Below are positions 17,693 to 26,818 of a DNA stretch of 64,000 nt, one piece after another. The DNA lies in the NCBI GenBank assembly GCA_017436575.1, contig JAFSCU010000016.1:16754-80753 (forward strand), in the 5' to 3' direction. The stretch is from Oscillospiraceae bacterium (GTDB taxonomy: Bacteria; Bacillota; Clostridia; Oscillospirales; Ruminococcaceae). The stretch's first letter is position 1. Every line of letters begins with the position of its first letter. The notes beneath the pieces are model-generated. The model had not been told where the DNA came from and did not search any database. It saw only the letters and a list, made by a program, of their open reading frames with translations. The position numbers were made by a program, and so were the translations under genes.

Positions 17693-17885
17693 AAAATATT
17701 GTATTTTTGTTATAAATCACAAAAAGCTGAACAATTATTGTGCATTGTTGTTAATTATTTAACAACACGGAACTTGTGTTCTGTTTTTTGTTCTGTTTTA
17801 CAGGGCGGTAACAGCATAATAAAAAGGCGAATATAATTGATTAAGCCTGTTTTTATGGCTATTTATCAGAAAGAAAGGTGATAAG

Positions 17886-18569
17886 ATGGCAAAAATACTT
17901 GTTTACAATACAGTCACCGGAAATATGGAAACTTTCTGGCGCAATGAAAATGAAAGCATGCCTTATGTGTGGAACAACACAATGAGGGTAAGGGAATTCC
18001 GCGGTTCTTCCAACAGTCCTACACTGTGGACAACCCGACAGGCAATGGAAAGCTGGAATGCCACCAGACAAAGTTATGGTTCTCCTATTCCTTTCCGCTA
18101 TGCATTTAAAAGAATATGGGAAGGCGGTCACGGCCGCACCAGCCAGCATTATCGGGGGGTGTCTTTTGATGTGGGGCAGACTCTTTCATCATCACAGCGT
18201 CGCAGAATACACACCGTAGCCAGTGACCTGGGTGTATGGGGTTATGTGGAACCGCTGAGTATGACACCCACCTGGGTGCATTTTGACCGCCGCTATGGCC
18301 GCGGTGCCTGTGGCGGCACAGCCGGCTACAACACTCTTTACAGAGGCAGTAAAGGTGTATATGTCCTTATTTTACAGGATTGCCTGAATACTCTTGGCTA
18401 TTCAACAGCAGGACTGGATGGCATTTTTGGCGGTGCAACCGAAAGGGCAGTGTACAATTTCCAGGGTGATTACGGCCTTGCCCGTGACGGTGTATGTGGC
18501 TGTAACACCTGGACACAGATAACCACCCTTGTCCACGGTAACGGTCCGTCATCGACGACGGTAAATTGA
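17886..18569 (+). CDS. M15-type zinc D,D-/L,D-peptidase with C-terminal peptidoglycan-binding domain
   Basis: A 227-residue putative cell-wall hydrolase. The catalytic part (~20-140) has the M15 (VanY/peptidase M15A) zinc ligands: SQHYRGVSFDVG with H88 and D95, and WVHFD with H132. Residues ~150-215 form a PG_binding_1 domain (VLILQDCLNTLGYSTAGLDGIFGGATERAVYNFQ), split from the catalytic part by a short linker. There is no signal peptide, so it needs a holin, lysis or mother-cell/forespore setting to reach the wall, as phage endolysins and some spore proteins do. No phage genes are adjacent. Ribosome binding site AAAGGTGAT. The next gene is unrelated. Confidence 0.82.
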   Translation: MAKILVYNTVTGNMETFWRNENESMPYVWNNTMRVREFRGSSNSPTLWTTRQAMESWNATRQSYGSPIPFRYAFKRIWEGGHGRTSQHYRGVSFDVGQTLSSSQRRRIHTVASDLGVWGYVEPLSMTPTWVHFDRRYGRGACGGTAGYNTLYRGSKGVYVLILQDCLNTLGYSTAGLDGIFGGATERAVYNFQGDYGLARDGVCGCNTWTQITTLVHGNGPSSTTVN

Positions 18570-18636
18570 TGTGTTGAGATTATATTTCGGATGTGATATT
18601 ATAAAAATATAATTCTAACCCGAGGTATTATAAATT

Positions 18637-19578
18637 ATGAAATGTAAAGTTTGTGGTGCAGAAAGCGGACAGTATGTTTTATGTCGAGAATGTAATGAAA
18701 AAAAGAACAAAGGTGAAATAATAAAATGTAAAATCCGCAATGAATGGCATTATAAAGATGAGAGTTGTAAAAATAAAACTTCACAGGTTAAACCAGAAGA
18801 AATGGTTGATACAGTAGAAGAAAATAACACTACTGAAAATAACAATATTGCTGTGGATAATGAGAAATATCTGTATGAAGTAAAAAAATCACTTATTACA
18901 CAAAAAGAAATTTCGTATTATGATGCTATAAAAAAAGTTATGCCAGAAGGGTATAATATTTTTCCGCAGATTAATCTTGCAACTTTTATTGAAAGAACTG
19001 ATGATTCAAGGTTCCATAATGAATTATTCAGAAATGTGGACTTTCTTATAACTGATAGTGAGTATAAACCATGTATTATCATTGAGATTAATGACCAATC
19101 ACATCTTACAAATGAAAGAAAAAAACGTGATGAAAAAGTTGGTAAAATTTGTGAAGAAGCAGGTATACCTATAATAAAATTGTGGACATCGTATGGAATC
19201 AATAGTGATTACATCGGTAAGAAAATATCTGATACTTTGGCTACATTACCGGTGAAAAGGGTTTGTCATTCAAAAGTTGACAAAGAACAACCTGAAACTA
19301 CAAATAATAAAACAAATAAAGGCTGTTACATTGCAACTTGCGTTTATGGTTCTTATGATTGCAGTAGTGTTTGGGTTTTACGTAGATTTCGAGATGAAGT
19401 ATTGTCCAATAGTATTTTAGGCAGAGCTTTTATTAAAGTTTATTATAGAATTAGCCCAATTATAGTACAGTATTTGGGAAATTTTAAATTATTTAAAGAT
19501 TTTTGCAAGTACCCATTGGATTTAATGGTAGAATACTTGAAAAATAAAGGATTTGAAGAAAGTCCATATACAGATTAA
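18637..19578 (+). CDS. Zinc-ribbon / DUF2726 nuclease-like / CFI-box three-part protein
   Basis: A 313-residue mosaic. Residues 1-45: Cys pairs CKVCG (C3, C6) and CRECN (C16, C19), plus C31 and C44, a small zinc ribbon. Residues ~75-205: a DUF2726-like PD-(D/E)XK fold with VDFLITD (D135), IIIEINDQSH (E150, N152) and GIPIIKLW; families usually show E-x-D here, so the active site is altered. Residues ~229-285: the CFI-box domain, CYIATCVYGSYDCSSVWVLRRFRDEVL...YYRISP. The gene is more AT-rich and uses codons (AAT, GAT, TTT, ATA) unlike its neighbours, suggesting an acquired gene. Function unknown; nuclease or DNA-end binding is inference. Confidence 0.75.
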   Translation: MKCKVCGAESGQYVLCRECNEKKNKGEIIKCKIRNEWHYKDESCKNKTSQVKPEEMVDTVEENNTTENNNIAVDNEKYLYEVKKSLITQKEISYYDAIKKVMPEGYNIFPQINLATFIERTDDSRFHNELFRNVDFLITDSEYKPCIIIEINDQSHLTNERKKRDEKVGKICEEAGIPIIKLWTSYGINSDYIGKKISDTLATLPVKRVCHSKVDKEQPETTNNKTNKGCYIATCVYGSYDCSSVWVLRRFRDEVLSNSILGRAFIKVYYRISPIIVQYLGNFKLFKDFCKYPLDLMVEYLKNKGFEESPYTD

Positions 19579-19583
19579 AACAA

Positions 19584-19614
19584 AAAGCGGACAGATTTTT
19601 CTGTCCGCTTTAAA
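19584..19614. terminator. Bidirectional intrinsic terminator
   Basis: 11-bp stem AAAGCGGACAG/CTGTCCGCTTT (19584-19594, 19601-19611), loop ATTTTT, T-rich tails between convergent genes. Confidence 0.9.
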
Positions 19615-19626
19615 TTTAATATTATG

Positions 19627-21426
19627 TTATTCAATTACAGCATTGATGTAATTCAGGGCAGGGATGGTGTACTGTTTGTCCTTATAGGTAAAAGTTTCCG
19701 GTCCGTTGCCTCTGTTTACAGCTGTCAGCACTTCGTCTTCGTGTTCATAACGCACATAAGCAACTGCGTTGTGAGACGCGTGTACAAAAAACAGCTCGCC
19801 TTCACGGTATTCGTGGTGGCTTTTTCTGAAATTGGCCAGCCACTTGATGTTTTTCAGAATGTATTCATCCTGGTCCCACCATTTGAAATATCCGCGGTTG
19901 AATGGGTCGCGGTAACCCTGCATGCCTATTTCGTCACCGTAATAGATACATGGCACACCCGGCAGACCAAACATCAGTGCGTATGCACACACCAGCATTT
20001 TTGATGCTGTTTTGTAGTCGTCGCCTTCCACAGACTGCTGGCTCTGCCAGTATCTGTCACCGCTGTCAGGGTTTTTACCCATCAGATAGGTGATGCCTCG
20101 TGGTGTATCATGGGTGGAAATAAAGTTCCAGGCATTGTCCAGCGCTTCTTTCGGATAGTTTTCATAAATAGTGAAAATGCTTTCGCAGAATTTGTGTCCG
20201 TCGCCATTTTTGATAAAGTCCAGCACAGCAGTTCTGAACGGATAGTTCATTGTGCTGTCCAGCCCTTTGCCCAGCAGATAGGAACGTCTTTTGTTGTAAC
20301 TGATTTTTGTTACAGCATCTTCCCACACTTCACCGATAAGCAGCTTGTTTTTGCCGCAGTGCTTTACTTCACGGCGCACTTTTTCAATAAATTCGTCCGG
20401 CAGTTCATCAGCTACGTCCAGACGGAAACCGTCTGCACCGCTTTTCAGCCAGAAATTGATAACGCCGTTTTTACCACAGATATACTGCACATAGTCTTTG
20501 TTCAGTTCTTCCACATCAGGCAGGGTAGGGAACCCCCACCAGCTGCGGTAGCCGTGTTCATAATTCTTGTCAAAATCATACCATGCACGGTATGGGCTGT
20601 CAGGGTCGTTGTAGGCCCCGCCTTCGCCGTATCGTTTTTCACGGTTGAAATAAATGCTGTCACTGCCTGTATGGCTGAAAACGCCATCCAGAATAACACT
20701 GATACCACGTTTGTGGCATTCGCTGCACAGCTTTGTGAAATCTTCAGTTGTACCCAGGTCAGGGTCAACTTTCATATAGTCTGCTGTGTTGTAACGGTGG
20801 TTTGAATGGGCTTCAAAAATAGGATTCAGATAGATACAGGTTACACCCAATCCTTTCAGATAATCCAGTTTCTGCATAATCCCTTTCAGGTCGCCGCCGT
20901 AATAGTCGGTGTTGATAAGCTGGGTTTCATTTTCTCCCCATTTGAAGAAAGGCTGCCCGTCCTTATCTCTGCGGTAAACCCTGTCAGGCCAGGCCAGCTC
21001 TTCTTTTTCCTTGCTTTCATAGAATCTGTCAGGAAAAATCTGATACAGAATGCCGCCTTTGAACTTGTCCGGTGTGGAAAAATTCTTTGCGTAAACAGTT
21101 TGCATAAACCACTGTCCGCGCTCTGTGATAAAGCCTTCGCCTTTGCCTGCATTGTAAATACCGTATTTGCCGCTGTCAAATTTAAAACAGTAAAAATACA
21201 ATCCCAATTTGTCGAAAGTATAGTCGGCAGTAAAAATTTTTGTGCCATCTTCGGCATAATGCGCTATCATAGATATGCGCATTTCACGGCCACCCTCTTT
21301 TGAAATACATAAAAAAGGTGTGGTTGTTTCATATTTACTGGTCACAGTGAAAGTAACAGTTGTTGTTTCTTTCACTGCGCCAAAAGGTTTTTTAAAAAAA
21401 GTATTTCTGCTGTTGAAGTGATACAT
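19627..21426 (-). CDS. GH13 alpha-amylase family enzyme (neopullulanase/maltodextrin hydrolase-like)
   Basis: A 599-residue intracellular glycoside hydrolase without signal peptide. The N-terminal ~125 residues are a beta-rich module like CBM34. The GH13 barrel follows: GVTCIYLNPIFEAHSNHRYNT (region I vicinity), VILDGVFSHTG, GFRLDVADEL with the nucleophile Asp, LIGEVWED with the acid/base Glu and FISTHDTPR with the third Asp. It starts 6 nt after the end of glgP, so the two form a leftward glycogen/maltodextrin-degradation operon: GH13 opens alpha-1,6 or long alpha-1,4 chains that the phosphorylase then trims. Weak ribosome binding site, probably translationally coupled. Exact specificity is open. 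Confidence 0.92.
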   Translation of the reverse strand: MYHFNSRNTFFKKPFGAVKETTTVTFTVTSKYETTTPFLCISKEGGREMRISMIAHYAEDGTKIFTADYTFDKLGLYFYCFKFDSGKYGIYNAGKGEGFITERGQWFMQTVYAKNFSTPDKFKGGILYQIFPDRFYESKEKEELAWPDRVYRRDKDGQPFFKWGENETQLINTDYYGGDLKGIMQKLDYLKGLGVTCIYLNPIFEAHSNHRYNTADYMKVDPDLGTTEDFTKLCSECHKRGISVILDGVFSHTGSDSIYFNREKRYGEGGAYNDPDSPYRAWYDFDKNYEHGYRSWWGFPTLPDVEELNKDYVQYICGKNGVINFWLKSGADGFRLDVADELPDEFIEKVRREVKHCGKNKLLIGEVWEDAVTKISYNKRRSYLLGKGLDSTMNYPFRTAVLDFIKNGDGHKFCESIFTIYENYPKEALDNAWNFISTHDTPRGITYLMGKNPDSGDRYWQSQQSVEGDDYKTASKMLVCAYALMFGLPGVPCIYYGDEIGMQGYRDPFNRGYFKWWDQDEYILKNIKWLANFRKSHHEYREGELFFVHASHNAVAYVRYEHEDEVLTAVNRGNGPETFTYKDKQYTIPALNYINAVIE

Positions 21427-21432
21427 AGTAGA

Positions 21433-23838
21433 TTATTTTACTTTCTGAAGATGCCAGATATTCTGAGCATAGTCTTCGATTGCTCTGTCTGCGGAGAACA
21501 TGCCTGCGTTTGCAATGTTCATCAGGCTCATTTTAGCCCAGCGCATTTTGTTGGAGTAAATTCTCTGCAGTTCAACCTGTGCATTGTGATATGAGTCAAA
21601 GTCTGCACATACCATAAATGGGTCGCTGTTTACCAGGTTGTCAACGATTTCGTTGAAGTAGTTGCCGTCAATGCCGCCTTCCAGTACAGCCAGTACATCC
21701 TGCAGAATTTTGCTTCTTGCAATGTATTTCTTAGGATTGTAGCCTTCCTGTGCCAGAGCTTTTGTTTCTTCAGGCAGCATACCAAACTGAATAAAGTTTT
21801 CAGCACCGCAGCACTGTTTGATTTCAATGTTGGCACCGTCATAAGTACCCATTGTAACTGCGCCGTTAATCATAAACTTCATGTTACCAGTACCGGATGC
21901 TTCTTTACCGGCCATGGAAATCTGCTGGCTTACTTCAGAAGCAGGCATCAGTCTTTCAGAAGTTGATACGGAGTAGTTTTCCAGATAAACAATATGCAGT
22001 TTATCTTTTGTTGCAGGGTCGTTTTCAACCATGTGTTTGATGGAATGAATCAGTCTGATAATCTGTTTTGCCATATAGTAACCGGAAGCAGCCTTTGCAC
22101 CAAAGATGTATGTTTTTGGTGTGAATGGAGCATCTGGATTCTGTTTGATAAACAGATATTCAGCGATGATGTTCAGCGCGTTCAGGTGCTGACGTTTGTA
22201 TTCGTGCAGACGTTTTACCTGTACGTCAAAGATTGTATCAGGGTTGATTACTTCACCTGTCAGGTTTTTCAGATATTTTGCAAAATCAACTTTGTTCTGA
22301 TATTTAACATCCAGAATTGCTTTCAGTGTTTCTTCATCATCAGCAAATGCTTCCAGTTTTTTCAGCTGGAATGCATCGCGTTTGTAGCCTTCACCGATTT
22401 TTTCGTCCAGCAGTTTGCACAGACGAGGGTTGGACTGCAGCAGCCAGCGGCGGTATGCAATACCATTTGTTACATTTTTGAATTTTTCAGGTGTGAACAG
22501 ATAGAAATCATTGAAAACTGTTTCTTTGATGATTTCACTGTGCAGTGCAGATACGCCGTTGATAGAGTGGCATACATAGCAGCAAATGTTTGCTGTTCTT
22601 ACTTCGCCGTTGGCAATCAGGCTCATATAGTCTACTTTACCTACATCGCCAGGGAAAGCTGCAAACATTTCTTCTCTTGCACGTCTGTTCATTTCTTCCA
22701 GAATTTCATAAATTCTTGGCAGAACTTCCCTGAACATACCTGCATTCCATTTTTCCAGTGCTTCAGGAAGAACTGTGTGGTTTGTATATGCAAATGTGTT
22801 CTTTACGATTTCAAAAGATTTGTCCCAGCCAAAACCGCAGTCATCCAGCAGAACTCTCATCAGTTCTGGGATAGCCAGTGTTGGGTGTGTATCATTGATG
22901 TGAATAGCAACTTTGTCAGCCAGATTGTCCAGACTGCCATATTTTGCCATGTGCTTGTTAACGATATCGTTGATAGAAGCACAGCACAGGAAGTACTGCT
23001 GTTTCAGACGCAGGATTTTACCTTCCAGATGGTTGTCGTTAGGGTACAGAACTTTTGAAATCAGTTCTGCGTCACTGCCGGATTTGATAGCTGCCAGGTA
23101 GTCGCCTCTGTTAAAGCTTTCCATATCGATTGTTGGGCTTTTTGCCTGCCACAGTCTCAGTTTGGAAACACCTTCACTGCCGTAACCTGATACATACATA
23201 TCATGTGGCACAGCCATAACGCTTGTGTAGTCTTTGTGGATTGTGTGGTGATAGTTGTCAAACCATTTGTCTTCCACATGGCCGCCAAATCTTACTTCGA
23301 TAGCCTGTGATGGATGGGCTTTCAGCCATACCTGACCGCCAGGCAGCCAGTTGTCTGGCATTTCCTGCTGCCAGCCATTTACGATTTTCTGTTTGAAAAT
23401 ACCATATTCATACAGAATGGAGTAGCCGCCGCCTGCATAGCTGTCAGCAGCAATACCCTCCATATAGCAGGCTGCCAGACGGCCCAGACCGCCATTGCCC
23501 AGACCTGCATCAGGTTCGCATTCGTAGATAATATCTTCATTGATACCCAGGTTTTTAAATGCCTGAGAAGCAACTTCATTGAGACCCAGGTTGAAAAGGT
23601 TTGTTTTAAGGCTGCGGCCCATCAGGAATTCAATACAGAGATAGTAAATCTGTTTTGCACCCTGACCATTTGCCTTTGCCATAAACTGTTTCTGTCTGGC
23701 ACTCATGATTTTGCGCACATTAAAGGCTGCAGCTTTGTAAATATCTTCGTAAGATGCAGTCTTAATATCTGTGGAGAATTCGTGCAGAAGAGTATCTTTA
23801 ATCATCTGTTCAAATTCTTTCGCAGTAATGTTAAGCAT
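21433..23838 (-). CDS. glgP: Glycogen/maltodextrin phosphorylase
   Basis: An 801-residue GT35 phosphorylase releasing glucose 1-phosphate from alpha-1,4-glucans. Landmarks: YLCIEFLMGRSLKTNL, NGGLGRLAACYMEG, YGYGIRYEY-equivalent YSILYEYGIFKQ, VQVKRLHEYKRQHLN-equivalent segment, and the PLP-lysine block EASGTGNMKFMINGAVTMGT. Full length. First gene of a two-gene operon with a GH13 enzyme. GAAAGGAAC ribosome binding site. An 18-bp perfect palindrome overlaps the likely -10 region upstream, suggesting regulation. Confidence 0.97.
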   Translation of the reverse strand: MLNITAKEFEQMIKDTLLHEFSTDIKTASYEDIYKAAAFNVRKIMSARQKQFMAKANGQGAKQIYYLCIEFLMGRSLKTNLFNLGLNEVASQAFKNLGINEDIIYECEPDAGLGNGGLGRLAACYMEGIAADSYAGGGYSILYEYGIFKQKIVNGWQQEMPDNWLPGGQVWLKAHPSQAIEVRFGGHVEDKWFDNYHHTIHKDYTSVMAVPHDMYVSGYGSEGVSKLRLWQAKSPTIDMESFNRGDYLAAIKSGSDAELISKVLYPNDNHLEGKILRLKQQYFLCCASINDIVNKHMAKYGSLDNLADKVAIHINDTHPTLAIPELMRVLLDDCGFGWDKSFEIVKNTFAYTNHTVLPEALEKWNAGMFREVLPRIYEILEEMNRRAREEMFAAFPGDVGKVDYMSLIANGEVRTANICCYVCHSINGVSALHSEIIKETVFNDFYLFTPEKFKNVTNGIAYRRWLLQSNPRLCKLLDEKIGEGYKRDAFQLKKLEAFADDEETLKAILDVKYQNKVDFAKYLKNLTGEVINPDTIFDVQVKRLHEYKRQHLNALNIIAEYLFIKQNPDAPFTPKTYIFGAKAASGYYMAKQIIRLIHSIKHMVENDPATKDKLHIVYLENYSVSTSERLMPASEVSQQISMAGKEASGTGNMKFMINGAVTMGTYDGANIEIKQCCGAENFIQFGMLPEETKALAQEGYNPKKYIARSKILQDVLAVLEGGIDGNYFNEIVDNLVNSDPFMVCADFDSYHNAQVELQRIYSNKMRWAKMSLMNIANAGMFSADRAIEDYAQNIWHLQKVK

Positions 23839-23866
23839 ATTGTAAAGTTCCTTTCTTATAATTAAA

Positions 23867-23884
23867 TAGATTATATATAATCTA
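23867..23884. promoter_or_regulatory. 18-bp perfect palindrome overlapping the glgP -10 region
   Basis: TAGATTATATATAATCTA reads the same on both strands and contains TATAAT on the minus strand (23875-23870), ~32 nt before the glgP start. No good -35 is visible, so activator-dependent expression or a repressor site is possible. Confidence 0.4.
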
Positions 23885-23987
23885 TGTTAATGACTTTATA
23901 TATAGTAGGTTATAGTCACGCAACATATATTATAATATTGTGTTAAGAAATTATCAACTAAAAAATGTAAAAAATTATATAAATTTG

Positions 23988-24016
23988 TTGCTTAAATATG
24001 ATACATATAGTATTAT
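23988..24016 (+). promoter_or_regulatory. Promoter of the zapA operon
   Basis: TTGCTT (23988-23993) and TATTAT (24011-24016), 17-nt spacer, ~70 nt before zapA. Confidence 0.5.
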
Positions 24017-24085
24017 TATGGTGGAAAAGTTTATAAAAAATTAAATATATAACTATATTAATCATCTTATACAGGGGGAGCAATT

Positions 24086-24439
24086 ATGGCTTTCAATAAA
24101 ATAAAATTAAATATTGCCGGTACAAGCTATGTTATAAATTCTGCCGACAGTGAAGAACATGTGCTGGAATTGGCAGCTACTCTTGATAATGATATGAAAC
24201 AGATAATGGAAAAAAGTCCGTCTGCTTCTGTAACAGCAGCGGCAGTTATCTGTGCTCTCACATACCTGGACAAGCTGGATAAATCAGACAGCAGTGCAGA
24301 CAATATGCGTAAACAGGTGCGCCAGTATCTGGAAGATGCAAACAGCGCCAGAATGGAAGCTGAAAAAGTGAAGATGGAACTGGAAAAACTGAAAATAGAT
24401 ATTCAGTATCTGAAAAATCAAAGAGGTCACAATGATTAA
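24086..24439 (+). CDS. zapA: Cell division protein ZapA
   Basis: A 117-residue FtsZ-ring stabiliser. The N-terminal ~50 residues are the ZapA globular head (KIKLNIAGTSYVINSADSEE, LAATLDNDMKQIM) and residues ~70-113 form a long charged coiled coil (MRKQVRQYLEDANSARMEAEKV...). Length fits. Its 3' end overlaps the U32 gene by 8 nt, a zapA-U32 arrangement widely conserved in Clostridia. Ribosome binding site GGGGGAG. Confidence 0.9.
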   Translation: MAFNKIKLNIAGTSYVINSADSEEHVLELAATLDNDMKQIMEKSPSASVTAAAVICALTYLDKLDKSDSSADNMRKQVRQYLEDANSARMEAEKVKMELEKLKIDIQYLKNQRGHND

Positions 24440-26468
24440 TAAAACTGAAATTTTAGCCCCTGCCGGCAATATGGAAAACCTTATTGCTGCTGTGTACAGT
24501 GGCGCCAATGCCGTGTATCTGGGTGTACAGAGTTTCAATGCCAGGGCATCAGCGGCCAACTTCAGTTTTGAAGAACTTAAAAAGGCCGTTGGCTTTTGTC
24601 ATGCCAGAAATGTAAAGGTAAATGTTACTCTCAACACTATTCTTTATGACAGGGAACTGGAAGAGTTCAAAGAAACCGTAAAACAGGTGGCAGCCTGCGG
24701 TGTTGATGCCATCATCGCACAGGACCTGGCATCTGCAAAAATAATCAAAGAAGTTGCACCTTCCATTGACCTTCACGGTTCTACACAGATGGCAGTGCAC
24801 AATTTGGCCGGTGCTCTTTTGCTGAAAGAAATGGGCTATTCCCGTGTAATACTTGCCAGGGAACTGACACTGGACCAGGTGGAATATATTACAAAAAACT
24901 GTGGTATTGAAACAGAAATTTTCATTCACGGTGCCCTTTGTATGTCTCTTTCAGGTCAGTGTTATGCTTCTGCATTTCTTGGTGGCCGCAGTGGCAACCG
25001 TGGCAGATGTGCCGGTACCTGCCGTCTGCCTATGTCTGCAAAAGGCGATATAGAAGACAATCATCTCAGTCTCAAAGACCTTTGTGCAATGGAAATGCTG
25101 CCTGCCATCGAAAAAATGGGGGTTAAATGTGTAAAAATCGAAGGCCGTCTGCGTACACCTGAATATGTGGCAGCTGCAGTGGACAATGCCCGTAAAGCTG
25201 TTGCAGGTCAGCCTTTTGACAAACAGCTGCTGGCTGATGCTTTCAGCCGTTCAGGTTTTACAAATGGTTTCCTGGAAAACAGGCTGGACAAAAATGCTTT
25301 TGGTGTAAGAACAAAAGAAGACAGTGCCAAAACAAAAGAAACCTTGCCAAAACTTCGTGCATTGTATCGCCGTGAAGGACAGTATGTACCTGTTTCCTTT
25401 AAATTCATAATGGGTGAAACTGAAAGTACATTGGCAATTTCTGATGGCGTAAATACTTTTTCACAGCAGATTGCAGCAGATGTACAGGACACGGATAAAG
25501 ATTTTTCAATGTCACTTAGAACCTCTCTTGAAAAACTGGGCGGCACACCTTTCTACCTTGAAAATCTGGAATGCGACCTTATCCCGGGCAAATATCTGCC
25601 TTTGGGTGCAGTAAATGCAGCGCGCCGTAATCTGGCAGAAATTTTGCTGGCACAGCGTGAAACTGTAATGCCTCACCCGGTAAAAGAATATGAAATTCCA
25701 GTAGTAAAACATCGTTTTACAACCCCTGAACTTGTGGCACGCTTTGAGAATATAGATCAGATTCCTATGGATTATTGTCACCTGTTCAAGTATGTTACAA
25801 TACCGCTGGAATATGCAGATGAAATTCCTGATACATTAAAAAATAAAGTAATACTGGAACTTTCCCGTGATATATTTGGCAAAGAAGAAAAAATACGTCA
25901 GCAAGTGCTGGCTGCAAAGCAAAGCGGCTTTACACGATTCTGCGTTCAGAATATAGGCCATATACCACTGGTGGAAGGATGCGAAATTTTCTCATCTTTC
26001 ACTCTTAATATATCCAACAGCCTTGCGGCCATGGAATACAAAGCACTGGGTGTGGAAAATATCACTGTTAGCCCTGAAATCACACTTGAACAGATTGGCA
26101 GAATTACAGCAGATGTAAAAACCACAGTTATAGGTTATGGTCATATTCCTGTAATGTTGGTAAAAGCATGCCCTATGCACAATGTTAAAACCTGCGCAAA
26201 CTGTAATGGTAAAGGCTTTTTGACAGACCGCAAGGGTATGAAACTGCCATTGCTGTGTCATGGCAAGATTGCAGGTTACAGAGAAATATTCAACCCTGTG
26301 CCACTGTACATCGGTGACAAACAGAATGAAATCAACGCTGACTATGTTTCACTTAATTTCACTGTGGAAAACAAAGCGAGCGTTGAAAAGATTATCAAAA
26401 AGTTTGTTGATGGTGCTCCCCTGGGCACAGACTTTACCCGCGGTCTTTACTACAAGGCGTCATTATAG
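24432..26468 (+). CDS. U32 family peptidase-like protein (tRNA/rRNA hydroxylation type), with C-terminal extension
   Basis: A 678-residue U32 protein. The U32 signature is intact: TEIFIHGALCMSLSGQCYAS, followed by RGRCAGTCRLP. N-terminal EILAPAGNMENLIAAVYSGANAVYLG is typical. Residues beyond ~380 match the long collagenase-like/DUF3656 arrangement, with a Cys-rich end (CPMHNVKTCANCNGKGF) that could hold an iron-sulfur cluster. E. coli RlhA and TrhP/B. subtilis YrrN-YrrO relatives hydroxylate RNA (5-hydroxycytidine or 5-hydroxyuridine), so RNA modification is more likely than proteolysis. Translationally coupled to zapA. Confidence 0.9.
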   Translation: MINKTEILAPAGNMENLIAAVYSGANAVYLGVQSFNARASAANFSFEELKKAVGFCHARNVKVNVTLNTILYDRELEEFKETVKQVAACGVDAIIAQDLASAKIIKEVAPSIDLHGSTQMAVHNLAGALLLKEMGYSRVILARELTLDQVEYITKNCGIETEIFIHGALCMSLSGQCYASAFLGGRSGNRGRCAGTCRLPMSAKGDIEDNHLSLKDLCAMEMLPAIEKMGVKCVKIEGRLRTPEYVAAAVDNARKAVAGQPFDKQLLADAFSRSGFTNGFLENRLDKNAFGVRTKEDSAKTKETLPKLRALYRREGQYVPVSFKFIMGETESTLAISDGVNTFSQQIAADVQDTDKDFSMSLRTSLEKLGGTPFYLENLECDLIPGKYLPLGAVNAARRNLAEILLAQRETVMPHPVKEYEIPVVKHRFTTPELVARFENIDQIPMDYCHLFKYVTIPLEYADEIPDTLKNKVILELSRDIFGKEEKIRQQVLAAKQSGFTRFCVQNIGHIPLVEGCEIFSSFTLNISNSLAAMEYKALGVENITVSPEITLEQIGRITADVKTTVIGYGHIPVMLVKACPMHNVKTCANCNGKGFLTDRKGMKLPLLCHGKIAGYREIFNPVPLYIGDKQNEINADYVSLNFTVENKASVEKIIKKFVDGAPLGTDFTRGLYYKASL

Positions 26469-26561
26469 CTAAAATAAAATTCAAACTATCTTTAAAGTCA
26501 GATAATTAATTTATGGCGGATAAGCGTATAGCCTGTCTGCCATAATATTTTGGAGTATTGT

Positions 26562-26816
26562 ATGAAAAAAACATTTTTATTTTTATTCTATCTTCTTGCC
26601 GGTATTCTTACCGGTTCACTTCTGGCAAATCTTTGCAGGGCAATTCCTGCGCTCAGCTGGCTGGGCTATGCCAACACCATTGGTTTTGCAGCAGGCACAC
26701 CTGCAGTGCTGGATCTTATCATCGTGAAAATCACATTTGGTTTTGCCATGTCAGTATCCATTGCACAGATTATCACAATTTCCATTGCAATGGTGCTTTA
26801 TAATAAAGCGAGGTAA
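26562..26816 (+). CDS. DUF4321 small membrane protein
   Basis: An 84-residue protein with two or three hydrophobic helices: residues ~4-24 (FLFLFYLLAGILTGSLLANL) and ~55-80 (KITFGFAMSVSIAQIITISIAMVLY). This is the DUF4321 layout commonly found next to maf in Clostridia. The ATG at 26562 follows TTTTGGAG; a TTG four codons upstream is inside that ribosome binding site and is rejected. It ends 2 nt before maf. Function unknown; genomic position suggests the envelope/division group. Confidence 0.82.
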   Translation: MKKTFLFLFYLLAGILTGSLLANLCRAIPALSWLGYANTIGFAAGTPAVLDLIIVKITFGFAMSVSIAQIITISIAMVLYNKAR

Positions 26817-26818
26817 TT

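Noticed and set aside
21994-23058. 354-codon open frame antisense to glgP
   Set aside because: Same cause: shadow of a codon-biased gene, Cys/Phe-rich, no homology by eye.
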